A stretch of DNA of 64,000 nt, taken from positions 378,320 to 442,319 of the forward strand of contig JAXLYV010000006.1 of assembly GCA_046351235.1 (NCBI GenBank), in the 5' to 3' direction. This DNA comes from JBBSAT01 sp046351235. GTDB taxonomy: Bacteria > Myxococcota_A > Polyangia > Polyangiales > Sandaracinaceae. A program made the translations under genes and the position numbers. The number at the start of each line of letters is the position of its first letter. The stretch's first letter is position 1. Of the stretch, positions 52,527-62,422 are shown in pieces. Under the pieces are notes generated by a model. It saw only the letters and a list, made by a program, of their open reading frames with translations, searched no databases and was not told the origin of the DNA.

Positions 52527-54350
52527 GTGGCCGAGCTGCCCCGCACGCATTGGCTCGACCGGCTCGCCGAGACCTCGGCGTCGCTCGACGATCACGTGCT
52601 GGGGCTGCCTGCGCCCGACGCGCTGCGTGCGATCGCGATGCTCGGATGGCGCCGCCCGGACGTCGTCGAGGCGCTCGAGCGGATGGCAGCCGACACGGCG
52701 CTCGCCGCGGGAGACCCCGAGAGCGTGGCGCGGGGCGAGACCTCGCGCGCGCTCGCGTTGCTGATTCGTGCTCGCCTGGGCGTCGGCTCGACGAGCGAGG
52801 AGCGCGTCGCGTCGCTCGCGCGGGCGTTGCCCGATGGGATCTGCCGCGACGCCGTGCTCGCGTCGGTGCGATGCCACGCGGAGCGGGCGATCGCGGCTCT
52901 TTCGGACGCGCTCCCGCACGCGACCGACGCGCGCGAGCTGCTCTCGTGTGACGCGCTCGTCGCGTCGCGTGATGCTCCGATCTCGAGGTCGGTGGCGCGC
53001 GAGCGCGAGCGTGCGATCACCCGCTGGGCGCAGGGCCCCGCCCGAGCGCGATCGTCGGTGACCCTTCCATGGTCGCCGTCCCCCGCGGTGCAGGCGATGC
53101 GTGAGTGGGCCGGCGAGTACCGTCCGCCTCCGCTCGCCGGGCGCCTGCCACGCGTGCCCTGGTCGCCGCCGCGATGGCAGCCGGAGCCCGCGCCCATTTC
53201 CGATCCCGTCGAGGCGATCCGGTGGACGCACGAAGCGATCTCTGCCGGAGTGGTCCGCAGCGCGCACCCGACCCAATTGTGTCGGCCCGGCTCTCCGGGC
53301 ACTCCAGCCGAGATCGTGGCCGCGCGCGGGCGCGGCCCGCTGCCGGCGGACGACGCGCTCCGCTTCGGGGTGATCTACCGCGCATGGCGCGCCGCGGCGC
53401 CGCACGCCGATGCCGCGCTCGTGCGCGCTCTGCTCGAGTGGCCCCTCGAGACGCAGGTCGCGGGGCTGGATGGGATCGCCGACGCAGACGTGGCCTCCCC
53501 CGACGTGATCGCAGCGCTCCTCGACTTCGCGCGCACGGGCATCGAGGCCGGGCCCGTCTGGCCCCGCGTGCCTCACGTCCTCGAGGCGGTCGTGGAGGCG
53601 CTCGTCGCGCAGGCTCCGGACGAGTGGTGCCGCCTGGTGGTCGAGGAGTCGCAGGCGGTCGACCCCTTCGCACGGATGGCAGCCGCGATCCGCCTCGGCT
53701 TCCATCCGATCGGAGTCTCGACGCAAGCCGTCCTCGACGCGCTCTCGCTCGACCCGTTCGCACCCGTGCGGCGCCTCGCGGCCTCGGCGCGGGCTCGGCT
53801 TCGCGCACGCGCTCGGTCACGACTTCGCGAACGAACGAGCACGTGGTGTGTGCTTCGCGGCGACGACGACGCCGAGCGCGTGCTCGAGTCGCTCCAGCGG
53901 CTCTCGCTCGAGGCGGAAGATCGAGCCGTGGATCGGCGGCGTGCCCAGCGCCTTCGCGACCGGCTCGCAATCGACGAGCGGCAGGCCCGTTGGCTCGGCG
54001 AGCCACGACGGCGCGTACCCGGCGTACGGGATCAGACGGTCGCCGCGAGCGCGACGCTGACCGCGACGGATGGTCGATCGGTCGACGTCACGCTGGGCTG
54101 GGACGAGGACGCCGGTGCCGACCCCGCAGTGTCGTGGCTGAGGGAAGGGATCGGTCCACGGACCGAGTCGCTCTCCTCGGCGGTCGCGTTCGTGTGCGCC
54201 TCCCCTTCCCGCTTCATGCGGCTCGCGATCGAGGGATGCGAGGACCGAGCGGTCGAGGCGATCCTCCACGCGTCCGGCGTCGAGCTCCGCACGATCGACG
54301 CCGCGCACCTGCGCGCGTGGAGCCCGGACGGCGTCCGCGCCGCCCCTTGA
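52527..54350 (+). CDS. Large hypothetical protein (about 607 residues)
   Basis: I start at GTG 52527 (VAELPRTHWLDRLAE), after the upstream lipoprotein gene; the frame is open earlier only as a shadow. Codon use (third-position G/C) fits a real gene. The sequence is Ala/Arg/Glu-rich with HEAT-like helices in the N-terminal and central parts (ALRAIAMLGWRRPDVVEALE; VVEALVAQAPDEWCRLVVEE; ARMAAAIRLGFHPIGVST) and a C-terminal beta-rich region (SATLTATDGRSVDVTLGWDE). There are no catalytic motifs, signal peptide or membrane spans. Function unknown. Confidence 0.6.
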   Translation: MAELPRTHWLDRLAETSASLDDHVLGLPAPDALRAIAMLGWRRPDVVEALERMAADTALAAGDPESVARGETSRALALLIRARLGVGSTSEERVASLARALPDGICRDAVLASVRCHAERAIAALSDALPHATDARELLSCDALVASRDAPISRSVARERERAITRWAQGPARARSSVTLPWSPSPAVQAMREWAGEYRPPPLAGRLPRVPWSPPRWQPEPAPISDPVEAIRWTHEAISAGVVRSAHPTQLCRPGSPGTPAEIVAARGRGPLPADDALRFGVIYRAWRAAAPHADAALVRALLEWPLETQVAGLDGIADADVASPDVIAALLDFARTGIEAGPVWPRVPHVLEAVVEALVAQAPDEWCRLVVEESQAVDPFARMAAAIRLGFHPIGVSTQAVLDALSLDPFAPVRRLAASARARLRARARSRLRERTSTWCVLRGDDDAERVLESLQRLSLEAEDRAVDRRRAQRLRDRLAIDERQARWLGEPRRRVPGVRDQTVAASATLTATDGRSVDVTLGWDEDAGADPAVSWLREGIGPRTESLSSAVAFVCASPSRFMRLAIEGCEDRAVEAILHASGVELRTIDAAHLRAWSPDGVRAAP

Positions 54351-54384
54351 CGGCGAGCGCGGGGCGCGCTGTGTTCCGCCTCGC

Positions 54385-55311
54385 ATGACACTCGGCATCG
54401 ATCTGAAGGGCAAGCGCGCGCTCGTCGCGGGCGTGGCAGACGACGGCGGCCTCGGCTGGGGCATCGCGCACTCGCTGGCGGAGGCCGGGGCGAGCGTGGT
54501 GCTCGGTGTCTGGCCGCCCGCGATGGGCATCTTCGAGACGCTGCTCTCGCGCGGCAAGCTCGACGAGTCGCGCAAGCTCTCGGACGGCTCGATGCTGAGC
54601 TTCGAGAAGATCTACGCGCTCGACGCCGACTACGACGCGATGGAGCTGGTGCCCGAGGACGTGAAGAGCAACCGGCGCTACCGCGAGCGCGGCGACTTCA
54701 CGATGACCGGGCTCGCGAACGGCATCCGCGCCGACTTCGGCGAGGGCTCGCTCGACGTCGTCGTGCACAGCCTCGCGAATGGCCCCGAGGTGAAGAACCC
54801 GCTCCTCGAGACCTCGCGCCGCGGCTACCTCGGCGCGATGAGCGCGAGCGCGTACTCGTTCGTCTCGCTCGTGCAGAAGACGGGCCCGCTGCTGCGGCCG
54901 GGCGGCTCGTTCCTCAACCTCACCTACCTCGCCGCCGAGCGCGTGGTGCCAGGCTACGGCGGCGGGATGTCGAGCGCGAAGGCCGCGCTCGAGAGCGACA
55001 CGCGCGTGCTCGCCTACGAGGCCGGCCGCAAGTGGGGCGCGCGCGTGAACGCCATCAGCGCCGGGCCCTACGCCTCGCGTGCCGCGAGCGCGATCGGCTT
55101 CATCGGCAAGATCATCAGCTACTACGAGCAGAGCGGCCCGCTCGCCGAGACGATCACGGCCACCGAGGTCGGACACACGGCGGCGTTCCTCGCGAGCCCG
55201 CTCGCATCGGGAATCACGGGCAGCGTGATCCACGTCGACAAGGGCTATCACGCGATGGCGGTGCCCCACGACGTCGAGCGCGCACTGCGCCCCGTCGCCG
55301 CGGCCGAGTAG
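54385..55311 (+). CDS. fabI: Enoyl-[acyl-carrier-protein] reductase (NADH), plant/plastid type
   Basis: Short-chain-dehydrogenase-fold enzyme that makes the last reduction in fatty-acid elongation. Features are AGVADDGGLGWGIAHSLA (nucleotide binding), VHSLANGPEVKNPLLETSR, catalytic Tyr181/Tyr191 and Lys199 in the YLAAERVVPGYGGGMSSAK region, and SAGPYASRAASAIGFI. At 308 residues it is about 45 longer than Escherichia coli FabI because of an insertion near 45-105 (FETLLSRGKLDESRKLSDGS ... VPEDVKSNRRY), which is characteristic of plant plastid and chlamydial enzymes. ATG 54385. Confidence 0.94.
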   Translation: MTLGIDLKGKRALVAGVADDGGLGWGIAHSLAEAGASVVLGVWPPAMGIFETLLSRGKLDESRKLSDGSMLSFEKIYALDADYDAMELVPEDVKSNRRYRERGDFTMTGLANGIRADFGEGSLDVVVHSLANGPEVKNPLLETSRRGYLGAMSASAYSFVSLVQKTGPLLRPGGSFLNLTYLAAERVVPGYGGGMSSAKAALESDTRVLAYEAGRKWGARVNAISAGPYASRAASAIGFIGKIISYYEQSGPLAETITATEVGHTAAFLASPLASGITGSVIHVDKGYHAMAVPHDVERALRPVAAAE

Positions 55312-55339
55312 GCCGGACCCTCGAGGCCCTCGCCCGCTC

Positions 55340-55618
55340 TCAACGACCGAGACCCCGCTTCGGGTGGAGACGCCAGACCGCCTCCCGCCCGGCGGGGTCC
55401 ACCGTGTCGATCGCCGGAGGTGGCTCGCGCCGCCCGAGCCAGCCGCGCTCTTCTAGCCGGCGGATCACGCGGCTCGCGTCGTCGGGATCGATGCCGAGCC
55501 GCGAGGCGAGCCCGCCCCGCGTGACGAATCGCTGCTCGCGAACGACGACGATGGCCTCCTCCACCAGCCCGCGGAGGCGCTCCGACTGCTTGCGCGCCAG
55601 CGTCTTCTTGTCCGCCAC
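55340..55618 (-). CDS. Small winged-helix DNA-binding protein
   Basis: About 92 residues from GTG 55618 (VADKKTLARKQSERL); GTG 55630 or TTG 55636 would add a few. The sequence LVEEAIVVVREQRFVTRGGL, ASRLGIDPDDASRVIRRLEE, RGWLGRREPPPAIDTVD reads as a winged helix-turn-helix of the MarR-like small type. It converges on fabI (28-base gap) and is divergent from the membrane kinase gene, which it may regulate. Confidence 0.6.
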   Translation of the reverse strand: MADKKTLARKQSERLRGLVEEAIVVVREQRFVTRGGLASRLGIDPDDASRVIRRLEERGWLGRREPPPAIDTVDPAGREAVWRLHPKRGLGR

Positions 55619-55738
55619 GTTCCCTCGCACCCGCAATGGACGATGCAGCGTACACGGGCGCGCTCCGCGAAGGCCCCGCGCGGTGCGGTCCCAGCGTATT
55701 TGCTCCTCCGCGGACCGCGCGCGCTATCGTTGCCCGGC

Positions 55739-57712
55739 TTGCGCCGGACGCTCGAACAGCTCCACGACACGCTCGAGGCCGCCGCAGCCGTCTCGGACGC
55801 GGGCGCCATCGCGAAGGAGCCGCGCCACACGATCGAGCCCAAGCGCCGCAAGAGCGCCGAGGTCGCGCGCGCGCTCGGCCTGCTCTCGCCCTCGCAGCGC
55901 GGCGTCGACATCCACGCGACGCTCGGCCAGGGCGGCATGGGCATCGTGCGGCTCGGCACGCAGCGCGCGCTCGGCCGGCACGTCGCCGTCAAGTCGGTGA
56001 AGGACGAGGCCAAGAGCGACCTCGCCACGCTCAAGCTCCTGCGCGAGGCCTGGGTCACGGGCGCGCTCGAGCACCCGAACGTCGTCCCCGTCTACGACAT
56101 CGAGCTCGGCCAGGACGGCGACCCGCACATCGTCCTCAAGAAGATCGAGGGCGCCGCGTGGTGCGATCTGATGAACGACGCGCCCCAGCTCGCGCGCCGC
56201 TTCCACGCCAAGGACCCGCTCGACTGGAACCTGCGGATCCTCCAGCAGGTCGCCACCGCCGTTCACTTCGCGCACAGCCGCGGCATCGTGCATCGCGATC
56301 TGAAGCCCGAGAACGTGATGATCGGCAGCCACGGCGAGGTCTACGTCGTGGACTGGGGCCTCGCGGTCGCGCTGGAGGACGACGGCACGGGCCGCTTCCC
56401 GCTCGCCGCCGAGGCGAACGAGATGGCGGGCACGCCTTGCTACATGGCGCCCGAGATGATCGGCGGCATCGACGCACGCATCTCCGCCCGCACCGACGTC
56501 TACCTGCTCGGCGCGATCCTCCACGAGATCGCGACGGGGCGTGTGCCGCACGAGGGCGAGTCGCTCATGGCGATCCTCGTGTCCGTCGCGCGGAGCGAGC
56601 CGCAGCTCGGTCCCGAAGTGCCCGCCGAGCTCGCGCGGATCGTGCGGCGCGCGATGGATCCCGATCCCGATGCGCGCTTCGAGACCGCCGAGCAGTTCCG
56701 GCTCGCGATCGCGGGCTTTCTCGAGCACCGCGGCTCGATCCGCCTCGCGACCGAGGCCGAAGAGCGCCTCGAGCGCCTGCTCGAAGAGCGCGACAAGATC
56801 GGGACCGACGAAGCCGAGCGGCGCCTGGCGCTCTATCACTACTTCGGCGAGTGCCGCTTCGGCTTCCTGGAGGCGCTGCGCGCGTGGCGCGGCAACGAGG
56901 CCGCGCGCACCGGCCTGCGGCGCGCCATCGAGGCGATGATCGAGTTCGAGCTCTCGGCGAACGATGCCCGCGCAGCGAGCGTGCTGCTCGCCGAGCTCAA
57001 GGATCCCTCGGACGCCCTCACGCGCCGCGTCGACGAGGCGCTCGCGAAGGCGAAGATCGATCGCGAGGCCGCCGAGAAGCTCGCGCGCGACCACGATCCG
57101 AGTATCGGGCGCCGCACGCGCGCCTTCCTCGCGCTGATCATGGGCTCGGTGTGGACGATCGGGCCGCTGGTCTGGGGCTGGCTCTGGCCGCGCTACGAGT
57201 TCGCTCGCTCGCACTGGGCGGCCATCGACTTCGGGCTCTTCGTCGCGGCGCTCGGCCAGAGCCTCTCGTGGTGGGCGCGCGACTCGATGAGCAAGACCTC
57301 GCTCAACCGGCGCCTGGTCTGGACCGTGCGCACGACACTGATCGCGCAGCTCGTGCTCTGGATCGGCACGTACGTGGCGGGCATCCCGGTCGAGCAGGCG
57401 ATCGTGCTCCTGATCTTCCTCTGGGCGACGCTGACGGCGCACACCGCGGCCGTGACCGAGACGCGCCTCTGGCCCGCGGCCGTGATCACGACGCTCGCGT
57501 TCCTCGTCGCGTGCGTGCGTCTCGACTGGGCCTTCTACTGCATGTCCGCGAGCAACGGCGGCCTCCTGGTCAACATGCTCGCGGTCTGGACGCGCCCCAA
57601 GGACGACCTCGTGGAGCCGCTCCAGAAGCGCGCCGAGCAGCGACGCGCGCGCTGGGCGGCGTTCCTCGAGCGCTCGCGCCTGCCGAGCGAGCCGCCCGAC
57701 GAGAAGTCGTAG
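55739..57712 (+). CDS. Membrane Ser/Thr protein kinase with DWG motif and multi-span C-terminus
   Basis: The kinase domain has G-loop LGQGGMGIVRLG, Lys in HVAVKSV, catalytic HRDLKPENV and VVDWGLAVAL, where DWG replaces DFG, plus GTPCYMAPEMIGG. A helical linker (about 330-450) is followed by five or more membrane spans (about 455-625) and a basic tail. I prefer TTG 55739, preceded by a TATCGT box eight bases upstream; the frame is open to ATG 55643, which would add a 32-residue Arg/Ala-rich stretch. About 657 residues. DWG kinases recur in Myxococcota and Planctomycetes. Confidence 0.86.
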   Translation: MRRTLEQLHDTLEAAAAVSDAGAIAKEPRHTIEPKRRKSAEVARALGLLSPSQRGVDIHATLGQGGMGIVRLGTQRALGRHVAVKSVKDEAKSDLATLKLLREAWVTGALEHPNVVPVYDIELGQDGDPHIVLKKIEGAAWCDLMNDAPQLARRFHAKDPLDWNLRILQQVATAVHFAHSRGIVHRDLKPENVMIGSHGEVYVVDWGLAVALEDDGTGRFPLAAEANEMAGTPCYMAPEMIGGIDARISARTDVYLLGAILHEIATGRVPHEGESLMAILVSVARSEPQLGPEVPAELARIVRRAMDPDPDARFETAEQFRLAIAGFLEHRGSIRLATEAEERLERLLEERDKIGTDEAERRLALYHYFGECRFGFLEALRAWRGNEAARTGLRRAIEAMIEFELSANDARAASVLLAELKDPSDALTRRVDEALAKAKIDREAAEKLARDHDPSIGRRTRAFLALIMGSVWTIGPLVWGWLWPRYEFARSHWAAIDFGLFVAALGQSLSWWARDSMSKTSLNRRLVWTVRTTLIAQLVLWIGTYVAGIPVEQAIVLLIFLWATLTAHTAAVTETRLWPAAVITTLAFLVACVRLDWAFYCMSASNGGLLVNMLAVWTRPKDDLVEPLQKRAEQRRARWAAFLERSRLPSEPPDEKS

Positions 57713-57725
57713 CCGCCCCTCGAGC

Positions 57726-57745
57726 CGGCCGGGGCTCGCCGGCCG
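57726..57745. terminator. Hairpin between convergent kinase and rseP genes
   Basis: CGGCCGG (57726-57732), loop GGCTCG, CCGGCCG (57739-57745), 14 bases after the kinase stop and 18 before the rseP stop. There is no T-run on either strand, so termination efficiency is uncertain. Confidence 0.42.
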
Positions 57746-57762
57746 CTCGGGCCGCGATCCGA

Positions 57763-58818
57763 TCAGCCGGGGATGTCGCGGTAGATCGTGATGTAGGCCG
57801 CGAAGCTGAGCAGCACGACGATGCCGACCATGTGGATGATCGCCTCGACGCGCTCGTTGGCGCGGCGGCGGGTGACGAGCTCGAAGAAGAGGAACACCAG
57901 GCGCCCGCCGTCGAGCGCCGGGAACGGCAGCAGGTTGAAGAACCCGAGCGCGACCGAGATGATCACCAGCGTCGAGACGAAGGCGTACATGCCCTCGTGC
58001 CACTGCTGCGCCATGTGCCGCGCCATGCCGACGACGCTGCTCATGCCCTCGGTGCTGCCGTGGCGGATGCGATCGGCCAGGCCTTCCGCCTGCGCGATCG
58101 TGAGCGCGAACGGGATCACGAGCGCGTGGTGCAGCGCCGTGCCGATCGAGGCCTCGTCGTAGACGAACTGCGGCTGCGGCACGATGCCGATGACCGCGCG
58201 GCCGCCCTGGGTCGCGTCGGCGTGCGGTGTGATCGTCATCGGCGCGAGCACCTCGCCGTGACGGCGCACGCGGTACACCGTGGGCTGGTCGGCGCGATCA
58301 CGCGTGGCGGCGACGAGCTCGTCGAAGCCGTGCACCGTGACGCCGTTCGCCTCCACGATCTCGTCCCCGAGATCGATGCCGCCGTTCGCGGCCGGCGAGC
58401 CCTCGATGATCGTGCCGACGATCATCGGGCCGTCCACCTGCCGCTGCACGCCGCCGAACACGATCAAGAGGAAGGTGATGATCGAGGCGCCGACGTAGTT
58501 CGCGATGGGGCCCGCGAGGATCGTCATGATCCGCGCGAAGACGCTCTTGTTCGCGAAGAGCGCCGGGTCCTTCGGATCGATCTCCTCCGACGGGTTCATG
58601 CCGTCGATCTGCACGTACGCGAGGAACGGGATCGCGCAGATCTGGAAGATCGTCGGGCTGTTCTTCGGCTGGTGCTTGAGGAGCACGGGGCCGATGCCGA
58701 TCGAGTACCGCAGCACGCGCATGCCGAAGGCGCGCGCCATCAGGTAGTGCCCGCTCTCGTGGATGATCACCATCAGCGAGATGGAGCCGATGATGATGGG
58801 CCATTGGAGCCAGCTCAT
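57763..58818 (-). CDS. rseP: Site-2 intramembrane zinc protease RseP-type
   Basis: M50-family membrane metalloprotease that cleaves anti-sigma factors and signal-peptide remnants. The active-site helix has HESGH (20-24) and the second metal site is LLPFPALDGGRLVF near the C-terminus. One PDZ domain (about 125-205; VGTIIEGSPAANGGIDLGDEI) lies between membrane segments. ATG 58818 gives MSWLQWPIIIGS, so the first helix carries the zinc motif as expected; the frame is open 14 codons further up. 351 residues. It is divergent from hisD with a 40-base gap. Confidence 0.92.
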   Translation of the reverse strand: MSWLQWPIIIGSISLMVIIHESGHYLMARAFGMRVLRYSIGIGPVLLKHQPKNSPTIFQICAIPFLAYVQIDGMNPSEEIDPKDPALFANKSVFARIMTILAGPIANYVGASIITFLLIVFGGVQRQVDGPMIVGTIIEGSPAANGGIDLGDEIVEANGVTVHGFDELVAATRDRADQPTVYRVRRHGEVLAPMTITPHADATQGGRAVIGIVPQPQFVYDEASIGTALHHALVIPFALTIAQAEGLADRIRHGSTEGMSSVVGMARHMAQQWHEGMYAFVSTLVIISVALGFFNLLPFPALDGGRLVFLFFELVTRRRANERVEAIIHMVGIVVLLSFAAYITIYRDIPG

Positions 58819-58858
58819 GGATGTGAATGGTAGCAGGGGCCGTGGTACAGCGCCCTGC

Positions 58859-60121
<1,263 letters not shown>

Positions 60122-60125
60122 CCAG

Positions 60126-60605
60126 GTGCGCTGGATCGTCGCTTCGTCGCTCGTGCTGACTTCTTGTGGGACTCCACCCGGCACGACCGATGCGGCGCAG
60201 ATCGACGCGGCCACGATGCGGCGCTCCACGCTCACGGTCGCGACGTTCAGCGCGCCGGGCCCGGGATTGCGGCTCGTCGACGGCGCGACGCTCGCGGAAG
60301 GCGAAGGAGACCTCTGGCTCGCGCAGCGATCGACCGTTGCGCTCTACGCGGCCGCGCCCGCGGTCACGCTCTGTCCGCTCGGGACCTTCGCGTCGATCGA
60401 GCTCGCTCCCACCGACGAGAGCGCGTGCACGAGTGGGCTCGCCCAGGCCGACAACGTCGTCGGGGGCGAGGACGGCGTCGATCGGGCCGTCGGGCGCGCC
60501 TGGCTCGTCGTCGCGCCCGAGGGCCGCTACGTCGTCCGCGCCGTTCACGACGAGGTCACGCGCACGCTCACGACGCTCGTCGTCGACGTGCTCCCCGTCC
60601 GCTGA
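60126..60605 (+). CDS. Hypothetical lipoprotein
   Basis: From GTG 60126, four bases after the hisD stop, the product begins MRWIVASSLVLTSCGTPPG, a lipoprotein signal. The remaining 145 residues form a small beta-rich domain (STLTVATFSAPGPGLRLVDG, RYVVRAVHDEVTRTLTTLVVDV) with one Cys pair (TLCPL, SACTSG). No family is recognised. Upstream in-frame sequence is shadow of hisD. Confidence 0.58.
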   Translation: MRWIVASSLVLTSCGTPPGTTDAAQIDAATMRRSTLTVATFSAPGPGLRLVDGATLAEGEGDLWLAQRSTVALYAAAPAVTLCPLGTFASIELAPTDESACTSGLAQADNVVGGEDGVDRAVGRAWLVVAPEGRYVVRAVHDEVTRTLTTLVVDVLPVR

Positions 60606-60677
60606 CGCGCCGCGTCTCGACGCGCCGGACGAGCCCGGGTAGACCGCGACCCTCACCGAGGGAGACGAGGAGCGATC

Positions 60678-61724
60678 ATGCCGGGGATCACGATCGTGGG
60701 CACGGGCCGCCACGTGCCGGGGCGGGCGATCAAGAACGACGAGCTCTCGCGCGTCATGGACACGAGCGACGAGTGGATCCGCCCGCGATCCGGCATCGCC
60801 GAGCGTCACTTCGTCGCCGAGGGCGAGGGCGTGAGCGACATGGCCTTGATCGCCGCGCAGAAGGCGCTCGAGGCGGCCAACGTCGATCGCGCGGAGATCG
60901 ACTACGTGATCTTCGGCACGATGACGCCCGAGCACGTGTTCCCGGGCTCGGGCGCGCTCCTCGGGGCCAAGCTCGGCATCCCGGGCGTGCCCGCGCTCGA
61001 CATCCGGCAGCAGTGCGCAGCGATGCCCTTCGGCATGCAGCTCGCGGACGGCCTCATCGCGAGCGGCGCCGCCAGGACGGTGCTGCTCATCGGCGCCGAG
61101 GCGCACGCCGGCTTCATGCCGTGGAACTGGGAGGCGCTCCTCGGCGACGCCGACGTGAAGCCCACGCCCGAAGAGTACGAGTTCGCGACCAAGCACCGCG
61201 GCACCGCCGTGCTCTTCGGCGACGGCGCCGGCGCGCTCGTGCTGCGCAAGAGCGAGATCGCCGGCCATGGCCTGCTCGCCGCCGCCACCCACAGCGACGG
61301 CCGCGCGATGGACCAGATCTGGATCCCTGGCGGCATGTTCACGCGGCGCCACTACTGGACCGCGCCGCCCGACTCCCACATCCCGACGATGAAGGGCAAA
61401 GAGCTCTTCAAGAGCGCCGTCACCCTCCTCCCGAAGGCGGTGCGCGAGGTCTGCGAGAAGGCGCGTATCACGCTCGACGAGATCGACTGGTTCATCGCGC
61501 ACCAGGCCAACGACCGCATCAACGCGAGCGTGCGCCACTCGCTCGGCGTGCCGGAAGAGAAGGTGCCCTCGAACATCGCGCGCTACGGCAACACGAGCGC
61601 GGGCACGATCCCGATCTTGCTCGACGAGATGTTCCGCGACGGCCGCCTGAAGAAGGGACAGCTCGTCTGTTACCTAGCCCTCGGGGCAGGCCTGAACTGG
61701 GGCACCGCGCTGATGCGGATCTGA
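60678..61724 (+). CDS. Beta-ketoacyl-ACP synthase III (FabH-like)
   Basis: Thiolase-fold enzyme with the Cys-His-Asn triad: Cys in DIRQQCAAMPFG (about 114), His in FIAHQANDRIN and Asn in ARYGNTSAGTIP. The GDGAGALVL motif is present. FabH starts fatty-acid synthesis from acetyl-CoA; homologues of this length (348, some 30 longer than typical FabH) can also condense other acyl groups for secondary lipids, so I leave the symbol blank. GAGGAGC precedes ATG 60678. Its TGA is the first triplet of a dispersed repeat element copy. Confidence 0.85.
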   Translation: MPGITIVGTGRHVPGRAIKNDELSRVMDTSDEWIRPRSGIAERHFVAEGEGVSDMALIAAQKALEAANVDRAEIDYVIFGTMTPEHVFPGSGALLGAKLGIPGVPALDIRQQCAAMPFGMQLADGLIASGAARTVLLIGAEAHAGFMPWNWEALLGDADVKPTPEEYEFATKHRGTAVLFGDGAGALVLRKSEIAGHGLLAAATHSDGRAMDQIWIPGGMFTRRHYWTAPPDSHIPTMKGKELFKSAVTLLPKAVREVCEKARITLDEIDWFIAHQANDRINASVRHSLGVPEEKVPSNIARYGNTSAGTIPILLDEMFRDGRLKKGQLVCYLALGAGLNWGTALMRI

Positions 61725-61827
61725 GGGGGGAAACCTGTCGCCCTCTCTCGCGGAGCGATACGAGGGGGAGGCTCCATCGGGATTCACTCCCGATGGAGGG
61801 GGCCGCGTATCGGCCCCCGAGGACTGA
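61722..61827 (+). repeat. Dispersed multi-hairpin element, copy 3 (no intron)
   Basis: It begins at the fabH-like stop codon and ends GGACTGA. Stems are CTCCATCGGGA/TCCCGATGGAG (61772-61782 and 61788-61798, loop TTCAC) and GGGGGCCG/CGGCCCCC (61798-61805 and 61811-61818, loop CGTAT). The 5' end is shortened: the GAGGGTGACAGG landing site of the group II intron is reduced to GGGGGG before AAACCTGTCG. Confidence 0.88.
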
Positions 61828-61896
61828 GGGCCGGCCCCCGCGGCCGCACAATTTCGGCACGACTTGCGAGCGCTTTGTGTCACGATCGCGATCGTC

Positions 61897-62418
61897 GTGA
61901 GCGATCCGAAACCCTCCACGGCCGTCGCGCGGCCGGCCGAGAATCCCGCCCCGAAGACCTCGAGCAGCGCCACGTGGATCCTCCTCGCGGGGGCCGCAGT
62001 GCTCTGTGGCGGCGTGATCGCGCTCGCGTTCAGCGGCAACGAGGAGCGCTCGCAGCCGACGCTCGCGGACGAAGTCGACTACGCCGTGCCCGCCGCGGCA
62101 CCGGCCGTCGAGCCTCCCGCTCCGCCGCCCGCCGCGCCGATGACGCTCGCGACGGCATCACAGTCGATCTCGATCGAGATGTACTCGGCGACGTGGTGCC
62201 AGGCCTGCCAGGCCGCCCATCGCTGGATGGACCAGGAAGGCATCGCCTACCACACGATCGACGTCGACCGTCAGGCCTCCGCCCAGGCGCAGCTCTCGAT
62301 GCTCAACCCGCATCGCACGCTTCCGACGTTCGACATCGACGGGCAGGTGCTCGTCGGCTTCGATCAGGTCGCGCTGACGAGCGCCATCGACGGCGCCGCG
62401 CGCCGGCACCCGCGCTGA
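61897..62418 (+). CDS. Membrane-anchored glutaredoxin-like protein
   Basis: From GTG 61897 (VSDPKPSTAVARP) the protein has an N-terminal transmembrane helix (about 28-47; ATWILLAGAAVLCGGVIALAF), a Pro/Ala-rich linker (about 60-85) and a C-terminal glutaredoxin/thioredoxin fold. The redox motif is WCQAC within MYSATWCQACQAAHRWMDQE, and RTLPTFDIDGQVLVGFDQ has the cis-Pro. The active site probably faces the periplasm. 173 residues. Four bases before the DegT gene start, so probably co-transcribed with it. Confidence 0.8.
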   Translation: MSDPKPSTAVARPAENPAPKTSSSATWILLAGAAVLCGGVIALAFSGNEERSQPTLADEVDYAVPAAAPAVEPPAPPPAAPMTLATASQSISIEMYSATWCQACQAAHRWMDQEGIAYHTIDVDRQASAQAQLSMLNPHRTLPTFDIDGQVLVGFDQVALTSAIDGAARRHPR

Positions 62419-62422
62419 TCGC

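Noticed and set aside
61880..61894. Palindrome ACGATCGCGATCGT just before the glutaredoxin-like gene as an operator
   Set aside because: GATCGCGATC-type strings are frequent in this genome's coding DNA, so chance or base composition explains it.
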